A stretch of DNA of 64,000 bases from Firmicutes bacterium OM04-13BH (GCA_003481745.1 QULP01000001.1:444144-508143), one strand, 5' to 3'; counted from the first letter of the stretch, positions 20,198-30,047 are shown. Numbers and translations: made by a program. Notes: a model not told the origin generated them from the sequence alone.

Positions 20198-21397
20198 TTA
20201 TTCCAGCATTTTTTCAGCAAAAATCCCATACCCTTTTGTTGAATCCTGAACAAATACATGTGTCACAGCCCCTATCAGCTTTCCGTTCTGTATCACGGGA
20301 CTTCCACTCATTCCCTGCACGATTCCACCTGTGATGCCAAGCAGTGTTTCATCTGTCACCTCGATAGAAAACGCTTTATTTGAATCTGCGTGTTCCGGAA
20401 AAATTTCTGTAATCTGTGCACGGTATGCTTTTACCTCTCCCTCTACGTTTGTTAAAATTTCAGCCTCTCCGGTACAAACTTCCTGCTTATAACCAATACT
20501 CATCTGACAAAGGGGCAGTTTTCCTTGTTCCTGTATTCCAATCATTCCATATACACCATTTTCTTGATTTTTTTCAATTGTTCCAAGTTTTTTTCCCTCA
20601 CTATAATCAATATAACCCGATAACTCACCTGGTGTTCCTCTGCCTCCCTTTACTACAGAGACAACCTGAGCCTCATAAAGTTCTCCCTGTGAAATCTTAA
20701 GCAGAGCTCCTGTATCTGTATCACTGATTCCATGCCCCAGTGCACCATAAGTCCCCTCTTTGGTTAAGAATGTCAACGTTCCGATTCCCTGCGTATTATC
20801 CCTGACCCAGATTCCAAGCTTATACTTTAAATCCTGGGCTTTTACCGGTTGAATACAGATTGGAATTTCTTCCTCATCCCGTTCTACTAAAAGTGTTACT
20901 TCTTTTCCCTCTGAATTTTGTATTTTATCAATCAGCTCCTTTTTCGTCTGAATTGTCTCCCCATTTACTTTAAGAATGTAATCCCCTGATTTTGCAATAT
21001 TTTTTGCTGGTGTACAGGTCATTCCATCCGCTTGTACAATTTCTCCTGTATCAATTATTAATACTCCCTTCGTCTCCATGTAAAGTCCTACCGGCTGCCC
21101 GCAAACCGAAACTTTATCTTCCTCTACTGTCTGAATTTTTATTTTTTTTACCGGAATCGTATCAAACAGTTTACAGGAAATCCAGTATGCATTCCCCTTC
21201 GAAGTTTGAATTGTATCTTCATAAGTCACAAATGGCAGATTTCGTAATTCAGAAATTCCTTTTTCTTCTTTCTTGGACAGATACACCGTATCCGGAATTG
21301 CCTGTTCGGTGATTTTCCATCCAAAAAATCCTGCGCAGATAATATCTGCTAATAATAATACGAATAAAAGACGACGAAAATTACACTTTTTTTTCAA
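20198..21397 (-). CDS. spoIVB: SpoIVB serine peptidase
   Basis: Forespore-secreted protease that signals SigK activation in the mother cell. It has an N-terminal membrane anchor (LLFVLLLADIICAGFFGW), a PDZ domain in the middle third, and an S55 peptidase domain with the catalytic His in YGALGHGISD and the catalytic Ser in GIVQGMSGSPVIQNG. No ATG start is available. The TTG at 21397 is preferred because AAAGGA lies upstream; a TTG at 21427 would add ten residues. It is followed by spo0A, the conserved order in endospore formers. Confidence 0.93.
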   Translation of the reverse strand: MKKKCNFRRLLFVLLLADIICAGFFGWKITEQAIPDTVYLSKKEEKGISELRNLPFVTYEDTIQTSKGNAYWISCKLFDTIPVKKIKIQTVEEDKVSVCGQPVGLYMETKGVLIIDTGEIVQADGMTCTPAKNIAKSGDYILKVNGETIQTKKELIDKIQNSEGKEVTLLVERDEEEIPICIQPVKAQDLKYKLGIWVRDNTQGIGTLTFLTKEGTYGALGHGISDTDTGALLKISQGELYEAQVVSVVKGGRGTPGELSGYIDYSEGKKLGTIEKNQENGVYGMIGIQEQGKLPLCQMSIGYKQEVCTGEAEILTNVEGEVKAYRAQITEIFPEHADSNKAFSIEVTDETLLGITGGIVQGMSGSPVIQNGKLIGAVTHVFVQDSTKGYGIFAEKMLE

Positions 21398-21470
21398 AAA
21401 ATCACATCCTTTTGTTATTTTTTTCAAATAAATTCTTTTTTCATTCTAAATGCAAACTTTTATTTTGCAG

Positions 21471-21527
21471 TTTTCACATACAAAAAAGGATACACGTTAA
21501 TTGTGTACCCTTTTTAGTATGTGAAAA
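21471..21527 (-). terminator. Long terminator hairpin between recN and spoIVB
   Basis: Outer arms TTTTCACATAC (21471-21481) and GTATGTGAAAA (21517-21527) enclose an inner stem, AAGG-TACAC with GTGTA-CCTT, and T-rich strands. It starts a few bases after the recN stop and separates the housekeeping genes from spoIVB. Confidence 0.8.
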
Positions 21528-21532
21528 TTCTA

Positions 21533-23218
21533 TTATTTCACTCTTGTATTTTTTTGTTGTTGTGCCATTTCTTTCATCTCACGCGCATTTGAAAGTACCG
21601 TCTCAGTAATACTTTCTCCACCAAGCATTCTTGCCAGTTCTTCCACCGATTTTTCTTCATCAAGACGCCAGATTTTTGTCTGAGTTTCCAGCTCTTTTAC
21701 ACTTTTTTCAATTAAAAAATGAGAATCTGCCTGCGCTGCAATCTGAGGGAGATGTGTAATACAAAGTACCTGATGAGACTTTGCAATCACTGCCATTTTT
21801 TCTGAAACTTTCCATGCCGTCTTTCCACTAATTCCTGTGTCAATCTCATCAAAAATAAGTGTTTCTTTTTCGTCTTTATCCGCCAGAATCGTTTTAATCG
21901 CAAGCATAATTCGGGAAAGCTCTCCACCGGAAACTACTTTTTGAAGTTCTCTTTTCGGTTCTCCAGGATTGGTCGAAATAAAAAAGCAGATGCTGTCTTT
22001 TCCATTTGAAGAAAACTCTGCTTTTTCCTCAAACACAATCTCAAATGCAACATCCAGGAAATTTAGTTCCTGCAGTCCTTCGATAATCTCTTTTTCCAGA
22101 CTTTTTGCCCATTTTTTTCGACTTTTTGTTAAACATTCACACTGTTTTTGTAATACCGTTTCCTGCTCTTCTATTTTTCTTTTTAATTCCGCCTGATTCT
22201 GTTCAAAATGTTCCAGTGCTTCGTATTCTTCTTCTTTTTCCTGTTTATATTCCAGTACTGCCTCAATACTTGCTCCATATTTTGATTTTAGATGATTCAG
22301 AAGATTTAAACGTTCTTCTGTCTCCAAAAACTCTTCCTGTGAAAATTGGAAACCAGAAAGATAAGAAGAAAGCTCTCTGTTAAAGTCACTTAAAAGAGCA
22401 TCTATATCGTTCAGGGTTTCATAAATTCCTTTTAAGTCATCATCCAGTTCCGATACCTGCGATAACTGCCGGACGGCTCTGCCAATCTGTTCTGAACTTC
22501 CTTCTCTTTCATACCCTGTCAGTTCATATACTTCTGAAAGGCTTTCCGTAATCCGCTTTGCATTTATCATTTTGCGATACTGTGCCTCTAACTCTTCATC
22601 TTCGCCCACTTTTAATTTTGCATCTTCAATTTCTGAAATTTCAAATGCCAGAAAATCCATCTGCCGTTTTTTTTGTTCTTCGTCTATCTCATACTGTTCA
22701 AGTTCTTTTCTTAATGCCTTATAAGTTTCATAATCTTTCTGAACCTGCTCTCGTTTCTCTTGAATCTCTTCTTTTCCATAAGCATCCAGAATTTCCATCT
22801 GCTTTTCCGGATATAATAAAGACTGGTGTTCATGCTGTCCATGAATATCAAGCAAATAAAACGCTGCCTGTTTTACCATAGAAACCGTACAGGTTTCTCC
22901 ATTTATTTTACAGATACTTCTGTTTCCTGTCAGTTTCCTGCTGATAATAACCTGTCCGTCATCCGGGAAAATATCCATCTGTTTCAATTTTTCGGCAGTC
23001 CGCTCTCCTGCTTCAAATACCAGTTCCACAAACGCATACTCCGCATGCTCCCTTATCATGCTTTTTGAAGCTTTCTGACCAAGTGCCAGATTAATCGAAC
23101 CAATTAAAATTGACTTTCCGGCACCGGTCTCTCCAGTCAGAATATTAAGCCCCTCTGTAAAATCTACTTCTGCTTCATCAATCAGTGCCAGATTTTTTAC
23201 ATGCAAATGCAACAACAT
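21533..23218 (-). CDS. recN: DNA repair protein RecN
   Basis: SMC-like ATPase that acts at double-strand breaks. Residues 29-36 (GETGAGKS) form Walker A. The middle third is a long coiled coil, and the C-terminal third holds the ABC signature VVSGGELSRIMLAIK and Walker B LIFDEIDTGISG. Full length at 561 residues. It follows argR by five bases, so the two share a transcript. Confidence 0.96.
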   Translation of the reverse strand: MLLHLHVKNLALIDEAEVDFTEGLNILTGETGAGKSILIGSINLALGQKASKSMIREHAEYAFVELVFEAGERTAEKLKQMDIFPDDGQVIISRKLTGNRSICKINGETCTVSMVKQAAFYLLDIHGQHEHQSLLYPEKQMEILDAYGKEEIQEKREQVQKDYETYKALRKELEQYEIDEEQKKRQMDFLAFEISEIEDAKLKVGEDEELEAQYRKMINAKRITESLSEVYELTGYEREGSSEQIGRAVRQLSQVSELDDDLKGIYETLNDIDALLSDFNRELSSYLSGFQFSQEEFLETEERLNLLNHLKSKYGASIEAVLEYKQEKEEEYEALEHFEQNQAELKRKIEEQETVLQKQCECLTKSRKKWAKSLEKEIIEGLQELNFLDVAFEIVFEEKAEFSSNGKDSICFFISTNPGEPKRELQKVVSGGELSRIMLAIKTILADKDEKETLIFDEIDTGISGKTAWKVSEKMAVIAKSHQVLCITHLPQIAAQADSHFLIEKSVKELETQTKIWRLDEEKSVEELARMLGGESITETVLSNAREMKEMAQQQKNTRVK

Positions 23219-23223
23219 ATTTT

Positions 23224-23694
23224 TTACCTTGTACTCTCTTCGCCTGTGTTAATAATTTTTTTAATTTTTTCCATTAAGATAATCGTATCGTCTACTGTAC
23301 GGTTAATGCAGGCTATCGTATCGTCCCCGGCAATACAGCCCACAATCTCATTCATCTTCATGTTATCAAGCGCTGCTCCGGCAGCATTTGCCATTCCGGC
23401 AACTGTTTTTATAACCAGAATATTCTGCGCTATTTCCATGGATAACAGTGCATCCCGCAAAACCCTTTTATATTTTTCGCTGTCCTGATTCGTCCGCTGC
23501 TCTAAAACTGTGTATTTAGAACCCCCATCCGGTTTTGCGATTTTCATCAATTTCAACTCTCTGATATCTCTTGAAACTGTCGCCTGAGTCACTGCAAATC
23601 CGGCTTCCTGCAGTTTAGCTGCCAGTTCTTCCTGGGTTTCAATATCATATTGGTTAATCAGGTCAATGATTTTTGAATGTCTGGCAATTTTCAT
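23224..23694 (-). CDS. argR: Arginine repressor ArgR/AhrC
   Basis: Arginine-responsive DNA-binding protein. The N-terminal winged helix carries TQATVSRDIRELKLMKI, the SRDI/SR recognition motif. The C-terminal hexamerisation domain has the arginine-binding GCIAGDDTIACI segment. A 156-residue length is standard. It lies between nadK and recN without arginine biosynthesis genes nearby, the usual place of AhrC in Firmicutes. Confidence 0.95.
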   Translation of the reverse strand: MKIARHSKIIDLINQYDIETQEELAAKLQEAGFAVTQATVSRDIRELKLMKIAKPDGGSKYTVLEQRTNQDSEKYKRVLRDALLSMEIAQNILVIKTVAGMANAAGAALDNMKMNEIVGCIAGDDTIACINRTVDDTIILMEKIKKIINTGEESTR

Positions 23695-23709
23695 AATCTG
23701 TCCGTCTCC

Positions 23710-24570
23710 TTAGTTTTTCATTTTCCGTCTTAATACTTCAAGAAAACTAATATTACTTATCTTTATAATCTGGGTGTCTTTCACGGAACGTCGTATCGCA
23801 ACTCTGTCTGCCGTACGCATCGGAACATTGGTATCTCCATCAAAGCTTACTACTGCCTTTGCCTCACAGCCCTGACTTCCCTCTCCGATTTCTACCGTAA
23901 TCTCATCTTCTGCCGGAAAAATCACACTTCTGGTATTTAAGGTATGCGGTGCTACCGGTGTCATAATCAGGATGTTTGTTTCAGGAGATACAATCGGTCC
24001 TCCTGCTGACAGGCTGTATCCGGTCGAGCCAGTTGCAGTTGCTATAATGATTCCATCTGCGGTATAGCTGTTTAAGAATTCACCATTTACATAGTTATGA
24101 AATCTCGTTACGTGCAAAGGACCATCTCTACCAATCACGATATCATTTAATGCAACATCTTCTGCAATCAGTTCTTCTTTATGATAAACTTTTCCGTTTA
24201 ACATCATTCGTTTCTCTATTGTATATTCATCTAACATCAGATGATTTAATGCTCCATCAATAGAAGAACGGTCAATTTCAGCAAGATATCCAAGCGTACC
24301 CATATTAATTCCCAAAAGCGGAATCTGACGATTTACCACATCTCTTGCAGCCTGCAAAAGTGTTCCATCTCCGCCAATCACAATAATACACTCCACATCC
24401 TTTGGGATTTTTTCCACATCCGTATAATGATTGCTTCTGGCTTTTTGTTCCGATGTTTCTTCTCTTAAAATGCAAGATTTTCCTTTGGAATTTAAATACG
24501 CTTCGACTTTTCTTGCCGTCTTTAATTCTTTATCTTTTTGTCTGTTTGCAATAATAAAAAATTTATCCAT
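23710..24570 (-). CDS. nadK: NAD kinase
   Basis: Phosphorylates NAD to NADP. The GGDGT motif (residues 66-70) and the following TLLQAAR, the NMGTLGYLAEID segment and the glycine-rich ATGSTGYSLSAGGP are family signatures. Start and stop overlap those of tlyA by one base. nadK between tlyA and argR is a clostridial arrangement not found in Bacillus. Confidence 0.96.
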   Translation of the reverse strand: MDKFFIIANRQKDKELKTARKVEAYLNSKGKSCILREETSEQKARSNHYTDVEKIPKDVECIIVIGGDGTLLQAARDVVNRQIPLLGINMGTLGYLAEIDRSSIDGALNHLMLDEYTIEKRMMLNGKVYHKEELIAEDVALNDIVIGRDGPLHVTRFHNYVNGEFLNSYTADGIIIATATGSTGYSLSAGGPIVSPETNILIMTPVAPHTLNTRSVIFPAEDEITVEIGEGSQGCEAKAVVSFDGDTNVPMRTADRVAIRRSVKDTQIIKISNISFLEVLRRKMKN

Positions 24571-25379
24571 TATTTATCCAACTCCGCATGAGCCAGAGCA
24601 ACGACATTCTGAATTGAAAGCTCCTGCTCTTTTACCGGATTTTCGGTATCTGTCTTTACAATGTGAAGCAGATACTCAATATTTCCTTCCGGTCCTTTTA
24701 TCGGTGAAAATTCAAGGTGCTGAGGTGCAAATCCAATACTTTTTGCATACTCCATTACTTTCTCAATGACTTCTTGATGTACTTTCGCATCTCTGACTAC
24801 GCCTTTTTTCCCAACTTTTTCTCTCCCTGCTTCAAACTGCGGTTTAATCAGGCATACCACTTCTCCACCTGATTTTAACAGATGATAAACCGGAAGCAGT
24901 ACTTTTGTTAAAGAAATAAAAGAAACATCAATCGAAGAAAAATCCGCCGGCTCCTGCAAATCATCCGGTGTCACATATCGGATATTGGTTCTTTCCATAC
25001 AGACAACCCGCTCGTCATTTCTTAATTTCCAGTCTAACTGACCATGTCCTACATCAATTGCATAAACTTTTACTGCTCCATTTTGAAGCATACAATCTGT
25101 AAAACCACCGGTAGAAGAACCTACATCCATGCAGATTTTATCCTGAAGGGTTACTCCGAAGTTATTCATCGCTTTTTCCAGTTTTAATCCACCACGACTT
25201 ACATACTTTAAAGTATTGCCACGCACTTCAATGTTTGCTGTATCTGCAAACATCGAACCTGCCTTATCCTCTTTCTGATTCTCTACATAAACACAGCCTG
25301 ACATAATGACTGCTTTCGCCTTTTCTCTTGATACTGCCAGTCCTCTTTTTACTAACAGTACATCCAGACGTTCTTTCAT
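24570..25379 (-). CDS. tlyA: TlyA-family rRNA 2'-O-methyltransferase (S4 + FtsJ domains)
   Basis: Predicted S-adenosylmethionine-dependent rRNA methyltransferase, historically annotated as hemolysin. An N-terminal S4 RNA-binding domain (MKERLDVLLVKRGLAVSREK, about residues 1-60) precedes an FtsJ-type methyltransferase domain with the cofactor motif DVGSSTGGFTD. It overlaps dxs by four bases (ATGA) and nadK by one. Catalytic target, 16S or 23S rRNA, is by analogy only. Confidence 0.93.
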   Translation of the reverse strand: MKERLDVLLVKRGLAVSREKAKAVIMSGCVYVENQKEDKAGSMFADTANIEVRGNTLKYVSRGGLKLEKAMNNFGVTLQDKICMDVGSSTGGFTDCMLQNGAVKVYAIDVGHGQLDWKLRNDERVVCMERTNIRYVTPDDLQEPADFSSIDVSFISLTKVLLPVYHLLKSGGEVVCLIKPQFEAGREKVGKKGVVRDAKVHQEVIEKVMEYAKSIGFAPQHLEFSPIKGPEGNIEYLLHIVKTDTENPVKEQELSIQNVVALAHAELDK

Positions 25380-27238
25380 CTCTTCTCTGCCTCCTTGATT
25401 GCCCCATAAATAGAATCTGCATCGATTCCGGCTTTTGCTTTTAACAATTTTGGATTTCCATGTGTAATAAATGCATCCGGAAGAGCGATAATCTGCACTT
25501 TTACCTCTGGATGATATTCCTGCATATACTCGGAAACCGCCATTCCAAATCCACCATTTTTCACATTCTCTTCCATTGTCACAATTTTTTTATGCTTCAA
25601 TGCAAGCCGGTCAAGGATTTTGGTATCCAGTGGTTTTATAAATCTTGCATTGACCAAAGTTGCATTGATTTTGTCTGCTTTTAATTTCTCCCTTACTTCT
25701 ACTGCCGTCTCTACCATACTGCCTACTGACAACAATGCCGTTTCTTCGCCCTCAAAAATCAACTCACTCTTTCCATAAACCATAGGCTCACGATATTCTT
25801 CTAAACCATCATAAGCCTCTCCTCTTGGATAGCGAATTGCAATTGGACCTTGATAACGCACTGCAAATTTCAACATATCTGAAAGCTCCCATTTGTTCTT
25901 TGGTGCTAACACCGTCATATTCGGTATCATCGACAGATACGATAAATCAAAACATCCCTGATGGGTTTCTCCATCACTTCCTACAAGCCCTGCACGGTCT
26001 ATTGCAAAAATCACATGCAGGTTCTGCAGACAAACATCTTCGATTATCTGATCCACTGCCCTTTGAAGAAATGAAGAATAAATTGCCACAACCGGTATCA
26101 TGCCTCCAAGTGCCATTCCTGCTGCACAGGTTACCGCATGTTCCTCCGCAATTCCCACATCAAAAAAGCGCTGTGGAAAGCGGTTTCGAAACCGTTTTAA
26201 ACCGGTACCGTCCGGCATTGCCGCTGTCAAAGCAACAAGATTTGGTATTCTGTCTGCCAACTTTAGCATAACTGTCGAAAAGATATCTGTATAATTTGCC
26301 TTTCCCCCGGTTTTTAATGGAATCCCATGCTCCAGATTAAATGCAGATGTTCCATGAAATCTTGCCGGGTGTTTTCTTGCCGGTTCATATCCTCGTCCTT
26401 TTTCGGTCTGAACATGCACCAGCACCGGTCCGTTTACTTTTTTTGCTTCCTGAAAAATCTGAATCATTCTTCCACAGTCATGTCCATTTACCGGTCCCAA
26501 ATATTTAATTCCCATATCCTCAAAAAACATTCCTGGAATCATAAGCTGTTTAATACTGTCTTTTGTCTTATGAATTCTTTGTACCATGACCGGTCCGATT
26601 CCCGGTACTTTATTTAATGTCTTTTTGACTTCGCTCTTTAAATCCGTATAAGATTCTGCTGTTCTTAGATTACTTAAATAGCTTGAAATTCCGCCCACAT
26701 TTTCCGATATCGACATCTTATTATCATTTAATACGATAACAAAATTTTTATTTAAGCTCGCTGCATTATTTAAAGCTTCATAGGCCATTCCGCCGGTCAG
26801 CGCACCATCTCCGATTACCGATACCACATGATACTCTTCTCCACTTACTTTGCTTGCACAGACATAGCCGACTCCTGCTGAGATGGAAGTTGAACTGTGT
26901 CCGGTATCGTAAGCATCACAAGGGCTTTCCTCCCTTTTGGGAAATCCACTCAACCCTCCATATTGACGCAGATTTTTAAATCCATCCTTTCTTCCGGTCA
27001 GAATCTTATGTGTATAAGACTGATGACCGACATCCCAGATAATTTTGTCTTTTGGAAGTGAAAACACATAATGCAGTGCCATGGTAAGTTCAACCGCCCC
27101 AAGGTTAGAAGCCAGATGCCCTCCGGTCTTACTTAAGGACTCTAATAAAAAATCTCTGATTTCCTGTGCCAGCACAGGCATCTGTTCTAACGGTATTTTC
27201 TTTATATCGTTTTCTTTTTCAATTGTTTCTAACAGCAT
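25376..27238 (-). CDS. dxs: 1-deoxy-D-xylulose-5-phosphate synthase
   Basis: Thiamine-diphosphate enzyme that opens the MEP isoprenoid route by condensing pyruvate with glyceraldehyde 3-phosphate. GDGALTGGMAYEALNNA followed by NDNKMSIS is the ThDP/Mg2+ site, DVGIAEEHAVTCAAGMA carries the catalytic Glu, and DRAGLVGSDGETHQG is the phosphate-binding loop. Length 620 is typical. It sits between ispA and tlyA with a 13-base gap and a four-base overlap, linking precursor and prenyl-chain synthesis in one operon. Confidence 0.97.
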   Translation of the reverse strand: MLLETIEKENDIKKIPLEQMPVLAQEIRDFLLESLSKTGGHLASNLGAVELTMALHYVFSLPKDKIIWDVGHQSYTHKILTGRKDGFKNLRQYGGLSGFPKREESPCDAYDTGHSSTSISAGVGYVCASKVSGEEYHVVSVIGDGALTGGMAYEALNNAASLNKNFVIVLNDNKMSISENVGGISSYLSNLRTAESYTDLKSEVKKTLNKVPGIGPVMVQRIHKTKDSIKQLMIPGMFFEDMGIKYLGPVNGHDCGRMIQIFQEAKKVNGPVLVHVQTEKGRGYEPARKHPARFHGTSAFNLEHGIPLKTGGKANYTDIFSTVMLKLADRIPNLVALTAAMPDGTGLKRFRNRFPQRFFDVGIAEEHAVTCAAGMALGGMIPVVAIYSSFLQRAVDQIIEDVCLQNLHVIFAIDRAGLVGSDGETHQGCFDLSYLSMIPNMTVLAPKNKWELSDMLKFAVRYQGPIAIRYPRGEAYDGLEEYREPMVYGKSELIFEGEETALLSVGSMVETAVEVREKLKADKINATLVNARFIKPLDTKILDRLALKHKKIVTMEENVKNGGFGMAVSEYMQEYHPEVKVQIIALPDAFITHGNPKLLKAKAGIDADSIYGAIKEAEKR

Positions 27239-27251
27239 CTCTTTTGCACCT

Positions 27252-28160
27252 CTATTTTCTGCGGGTACAAAGTGAAAGAAGCAGTTCTCTTAAAAATTCC
27301 TGTTCACCCGGAAGTTCCATAAGCAGATTCAATGCCTCCTTGGTCAGCTCTTTCACATCTTCTCCCGCCTTTTTGATTCCTTCCAGAGTCACATAAGTTG
27401 TTTTATGGTTCTTTTCATCGCTCCCTACTGCTTTTCCCAGTTCCTCCATTGTACCTGTGACATCCAAAATATCATCTTGAATCTGAAAGGCAATTCCTAT
27501 TTTTCCTGCAAGAGTTTCTATCTTCTGTATCTCTTCTTCTCTCGCTCCTGCAAGAGTTGCTCCGATTGTCATTGCACATTCAATTAATGCAGATGTTTTA
27601 TTTTCATAAATATAATCCAGCATTTCCCTGTCCAGTTCCTGCTCTTTTTTGTCATTTTCTACATCTACGCTTTGTCCGCCAAGCATGCCGTCAATTCCGG
27701 TTTTCTTTCCAAGAATTGATAAGGCTTTTGCCACACGCTTCCATTCTTCCATATCTGACTCATCTAATAAGTCAAATGCACGAAATGCCGTCTCATAAGC
27801 ATAATTTAAAAGTGCATCTCCTGCAAGAATTGCCGCTGGCTCTCCATAAACAGCATGGGTGGTTTTTCTTCCTCTTCGGTACTCATCATTGTCAAGTGCC
27901 GGAAGGTCATCATGAATCAGCGAATGGGTATGAATCATCTCCATTGCCGCCATAAAAGGCTCTATCACTTTCCCTGTTCCGCCAAACATACTGTAAACTT
28001 CTCTCATAAATACCGGTCGAAGTCTTTTTCCACCGGAAAGCATGCTGTAATTCATTGCCTCTGCCATATTTTTGGCAAAGCCCTCTTCTTTTGGCAGATA
28101 GCTTTTGATAATTTCTTCCGCTTCTCTGGTTCTTTGTTCTAATTCTTCTTTAAAATTCAC
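27252..28160 (-). CDS. ispA: Polyprenyl (farnesyl/geranyl) diphosphate synthase
   Basis: Builds the C15 precursor of undecaprenyl phosphate, quinones and related lipids. The two Asp-rich motifs are HDDLPALDNDEYRRGR (first, with the DDxxxxD spacing of short-chain synthases) and FQIQDDILDVTG (second). SGGKRLRP precedes the first. The start is GTG at 28160, overlapping xseB by 11 bases. The 302-residue length is usual. Confidence 0.94.
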   Translation of the reverse strand: MNFKEELEQRTREAEEIIKSYLPKEEGFAKNMAEAMNYSMLSGGKRLRPVFMREVYSMFGGTGKVIEPFMAAMEMIHTHSLIHDDLPALDNDEYRRGRKTTHAVYGEPAAILAGDALLNYAYETAFRAFDLLDESDMEEWKRVAKALSILGKKTGIDGMLGGQSVDVENDKKEQELDREMLDYIYENKTSALIECAMTIGATLAGAREEEIQKIETLAGKIGIAFQIQDDILDVTGTMEELGKAVGSDEKNHKTTYVTLEGIKKAGEDVKELTKEALNLLMELPGEQEFLRELLLSLCTRRK

Positions 28161-28374
28161 TCAGCCCACCATCTTCATTCATCATTAACATTCTTTTTTC
28201 AACGGTATCTATCTTCTCACTACATTCTTTAAGCAGTTTCATGCCAGTCTGATAAATCAAAAATAACTCCTCAAGCGAAACATCTGCACGTTCCAACTGC
28301 TCCACAATTCCATCCAGTTCTTCAAAAGCTTCTTCAATCGTCTGTGTTTCTTTTTGTTTCAAATCCGGTGTCAT
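28150..28374 (-). CDS. xseB: Exodeoxyribonuclease VII small subunit
   Basis: Small partner of XseA in the single-strand-specific exonuclease VII. It is a 74-residue acidic helical protein with the typical IEEAFEELDGIVEQLERADV and SLEELFLIYQTGMKLL segments. The ATG at 28374 follows GAGGTG; an upstream GTG at 28383 overlaps that ribosome binding site. It overlaps xseA by about 40 bases and ispA by 11, so translation is tightly coupled. Confidence 0.92.
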   Translation of the reverse strand: MTPDLKQKETQTIEEAFEELDGIVEQLERADVSLEELFLIYQTGMKLLKECSEKIDTVEKRMLMMNEDGGLSEF

Positions 28375-29587
28375 CAAACACACCTCTTTCTACTTGTTTT
28401 ATTCCGATACTCCTGGCTTCTATTGTTCCATCACTTACCTGAATCAGAAGCGTCTCACCTGATTTTACCTGTGAAATACTCGTCACCGCCTTATGCGCTT
28501 CATTTTCTACATAAGAAAATCCCTGATTTAATTTATCCAACGGAGACAGACCTTTCATCCGCTCAATATAAAGCCTCAATTCCTGTCTGGAAGTTAAAAT
28601 CCTGGTTTTCATTGCAGATTCCAGCCGTATCTGAATACTTTCATAATGCTGTTTTTTCTCTTCTATCTGACTTTTTGGATTCAAGTAACTTAATTTATTT
28701 TCATACAGTTTTAAGCCTTGTCGCTTTTGAGCAATCTGCTGTTGCAGTTCACGGTTTAATTTTGCATGATACTCTTCCAATCTTCCCAATAAATCCTGTA
28801 TCTCAAATACAGCAAGCTCAGCCGCCGCAGACGGAGTCGGTGCACGCAAATCGGCCGCATAATCTGCAATCGTCGTATCTGTTTCATGCCCAACCGCAGA
28901 AATAATCGGTGTTCGACATTCAAAAATTGCCCTTGCAACCTCTTCTTCATTAAACGCCCATAATTCTTCAATGCTTCCACCACCACGACCGACAATAATC
29001 GTATCTACGCCATAAGCATCGAGCATTTCAATTCCTTTTACAATACTTTCTTTTGCTCCGATTCCCTGTACCTGTGCCGGATAAAGAATCAGCTGAACAT
29101 ACGGATTTCGCCTTCCCGCAACATTTTGAATATCACGCACCGCTGCACCGGTTGCAGCAGTTACGATTCCAAGTTTCTGAATGTATTTTGGAATCGGCTG
29201 TTTATATTCCGGTGCAAACATTCCCATGTCTTCTAATTCTTCTTTTAACGCCAGATATTTTTCATATAATGCTCCGGCACCTTCTAACTTAATTTCTCTG
29301 GCATAAAGCTGATACGTTCCATCCCGCTCATATACTTCCACTTTGCCTTTGACTACCACGTTGTCTCCATTTTTCATGGAAAAAGCAAGACCCTTTCTCG
29401 CACCGGCAAACATGACACAGGATATCGTTCCCGCAGCATCTTTCAGCGAAAAATAAATGTGCCCCGAAGTATGATATTTGCAATTTGAAACTTCTCCCTT
29501 TACAGAGATTTTATTCAACAGAAAATCCTGCGTAAACATATTTTGAATATAACGGTTAATCTGTCCAACCGAATAGGTCCGATTCAT
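28334..29587 (-). CDS. xseA: Exodeoxyribonuclease VII large subunit
   Basis: Catalytic subunit of exonuclease VII. An N-terminal OB fold (YSVGQINRYIQNMFTQDF, HIYFSLKD) is followed by the catalytic domain with GRGGGSIEELWAFNEE and SAVGHETDTTIADYAADLRA, then a coiled coil and a C-terminal strand that binds XseB. The ATG at 29587 (MNRTYSVGQI) lies just after the nusB stop and matches family starts better than an in-frame TTG 24 bases earlier. Confidence 0.95.
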   Translation of the reverse strand: MNRTYSVGQINRYIQNMFTQDFLLNKISVKGEVSNCKYHTSGHIYFSLKDAAGTISCVMFAGARKGLAFSMKNGDNVVVKGKVEVYERDGTYQLYAREIKLEGAGALYEKYLALKEELEDMGMFAPEYKQPIPKYIQKLGIVTAATGAAVRDIQNVAGRRNPYVQLILYPAQVQGIGAKESIVKGIEMLDAYGVDTIIVGRGGGSIEELWAFNEEEVARAIFECRTPIISAVGHETDTTIADYAADLRAPTPSAAAELAVFEIQDLLGRLEEYHAKLNRELQQQIAQKRQGLKLYENKLSYLNPKSQIEEKKQHYESIQIRLESAMKTRILTSRQELRLYIERMKGLSPLDKLNQGFSYVENEAHKAVTSISQVKSGETLLIQVSDGTIEARSIGIKQVERGVFDDTGFETKRNTDD

Positions 29588-29594
29588 ATTCCTT

Positions 29595-29999
29595 TTACTG
29601 CTCCTTGGCAATCTTTCCTAAAATACCATTTACGAAAGAAGAAGATTCGTCTCCTCCGAATTTTTTACTTAATTCAACTGCCTCATTGATTGCAACTTTA
29701 AACGGTACATCTTCATCGTATTTCATTTCATAAACAGCAAGTCTTAAGATATTTAAGTCTACTTTGCTCATACGGTTTACTTTCCATCCGGAAGATACCT
29801 TGTTTAATAACTCATCAATTTCTTCTACGTGTTCTAATACTTTTTCATATTTTCCACGCATATATTCTTCTTCCTGTGGAGAAAGTTCTTCTAATGTTTC
29901 AAAATACAGACTGCTCTGTTCCGGCATTTCTTCTACTGTATTGAATTCTCCCATAAACAATAACTTAAATATATGTTCTCTCATTTCTCTTCTTTTCAT
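29595..29999 (-). CDS. nusB: Transcription antitermination factor NusB
   Basis: All-helical RNA-binding protein that with NusE forms the rRNA antitermination complex. It starts MKRREMREHIFKLLFMGEF, and the C-terminal VAINEAVELSKKFGGDESSSFVNGIL is the most conserved block. The ATG at 29999 is preferred since GGAGG lies five bases before it and would be inside the longer frame. A terminator separates it from asp23, so an own promoter or read-through is needed. Confidence 0.95.
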   Translation of the reverse strand: MKRREMREHIFKLLFMGEFNTVEEMPEQSSLYFETLEELSPQEEEYMRGKYEKVLEHVEEIDELLNKVSSGWKVNRMSKVDLNILRLAVYEMKYDEDVPFKVAINEAVELSKKFGGDESSSFVNGILGKIAKEQ

Positions 30000-30018
30000 C
30001 TTATCCTCCATTTATAAA

Positions 30019-30047
30019 AAAAGGTGTCCTTTTGCGAGACACCTTTT
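30019..30047 (-). terminator. Terminator downstream of asp23
   Basis: AAGGTGTC (30021-30028) and GACACCTT (30038-30045) form a hairpin flanked by seven A and four T residues on the plus strand, giving a long T run on the minus strand. Confidence 0.85.

Noticed and set aside
28354..28905. A 183-codon open frame antisense to xseA
   Set aside because: It is a shadow of the conserved xseA coding sequence and has no family resemblance.
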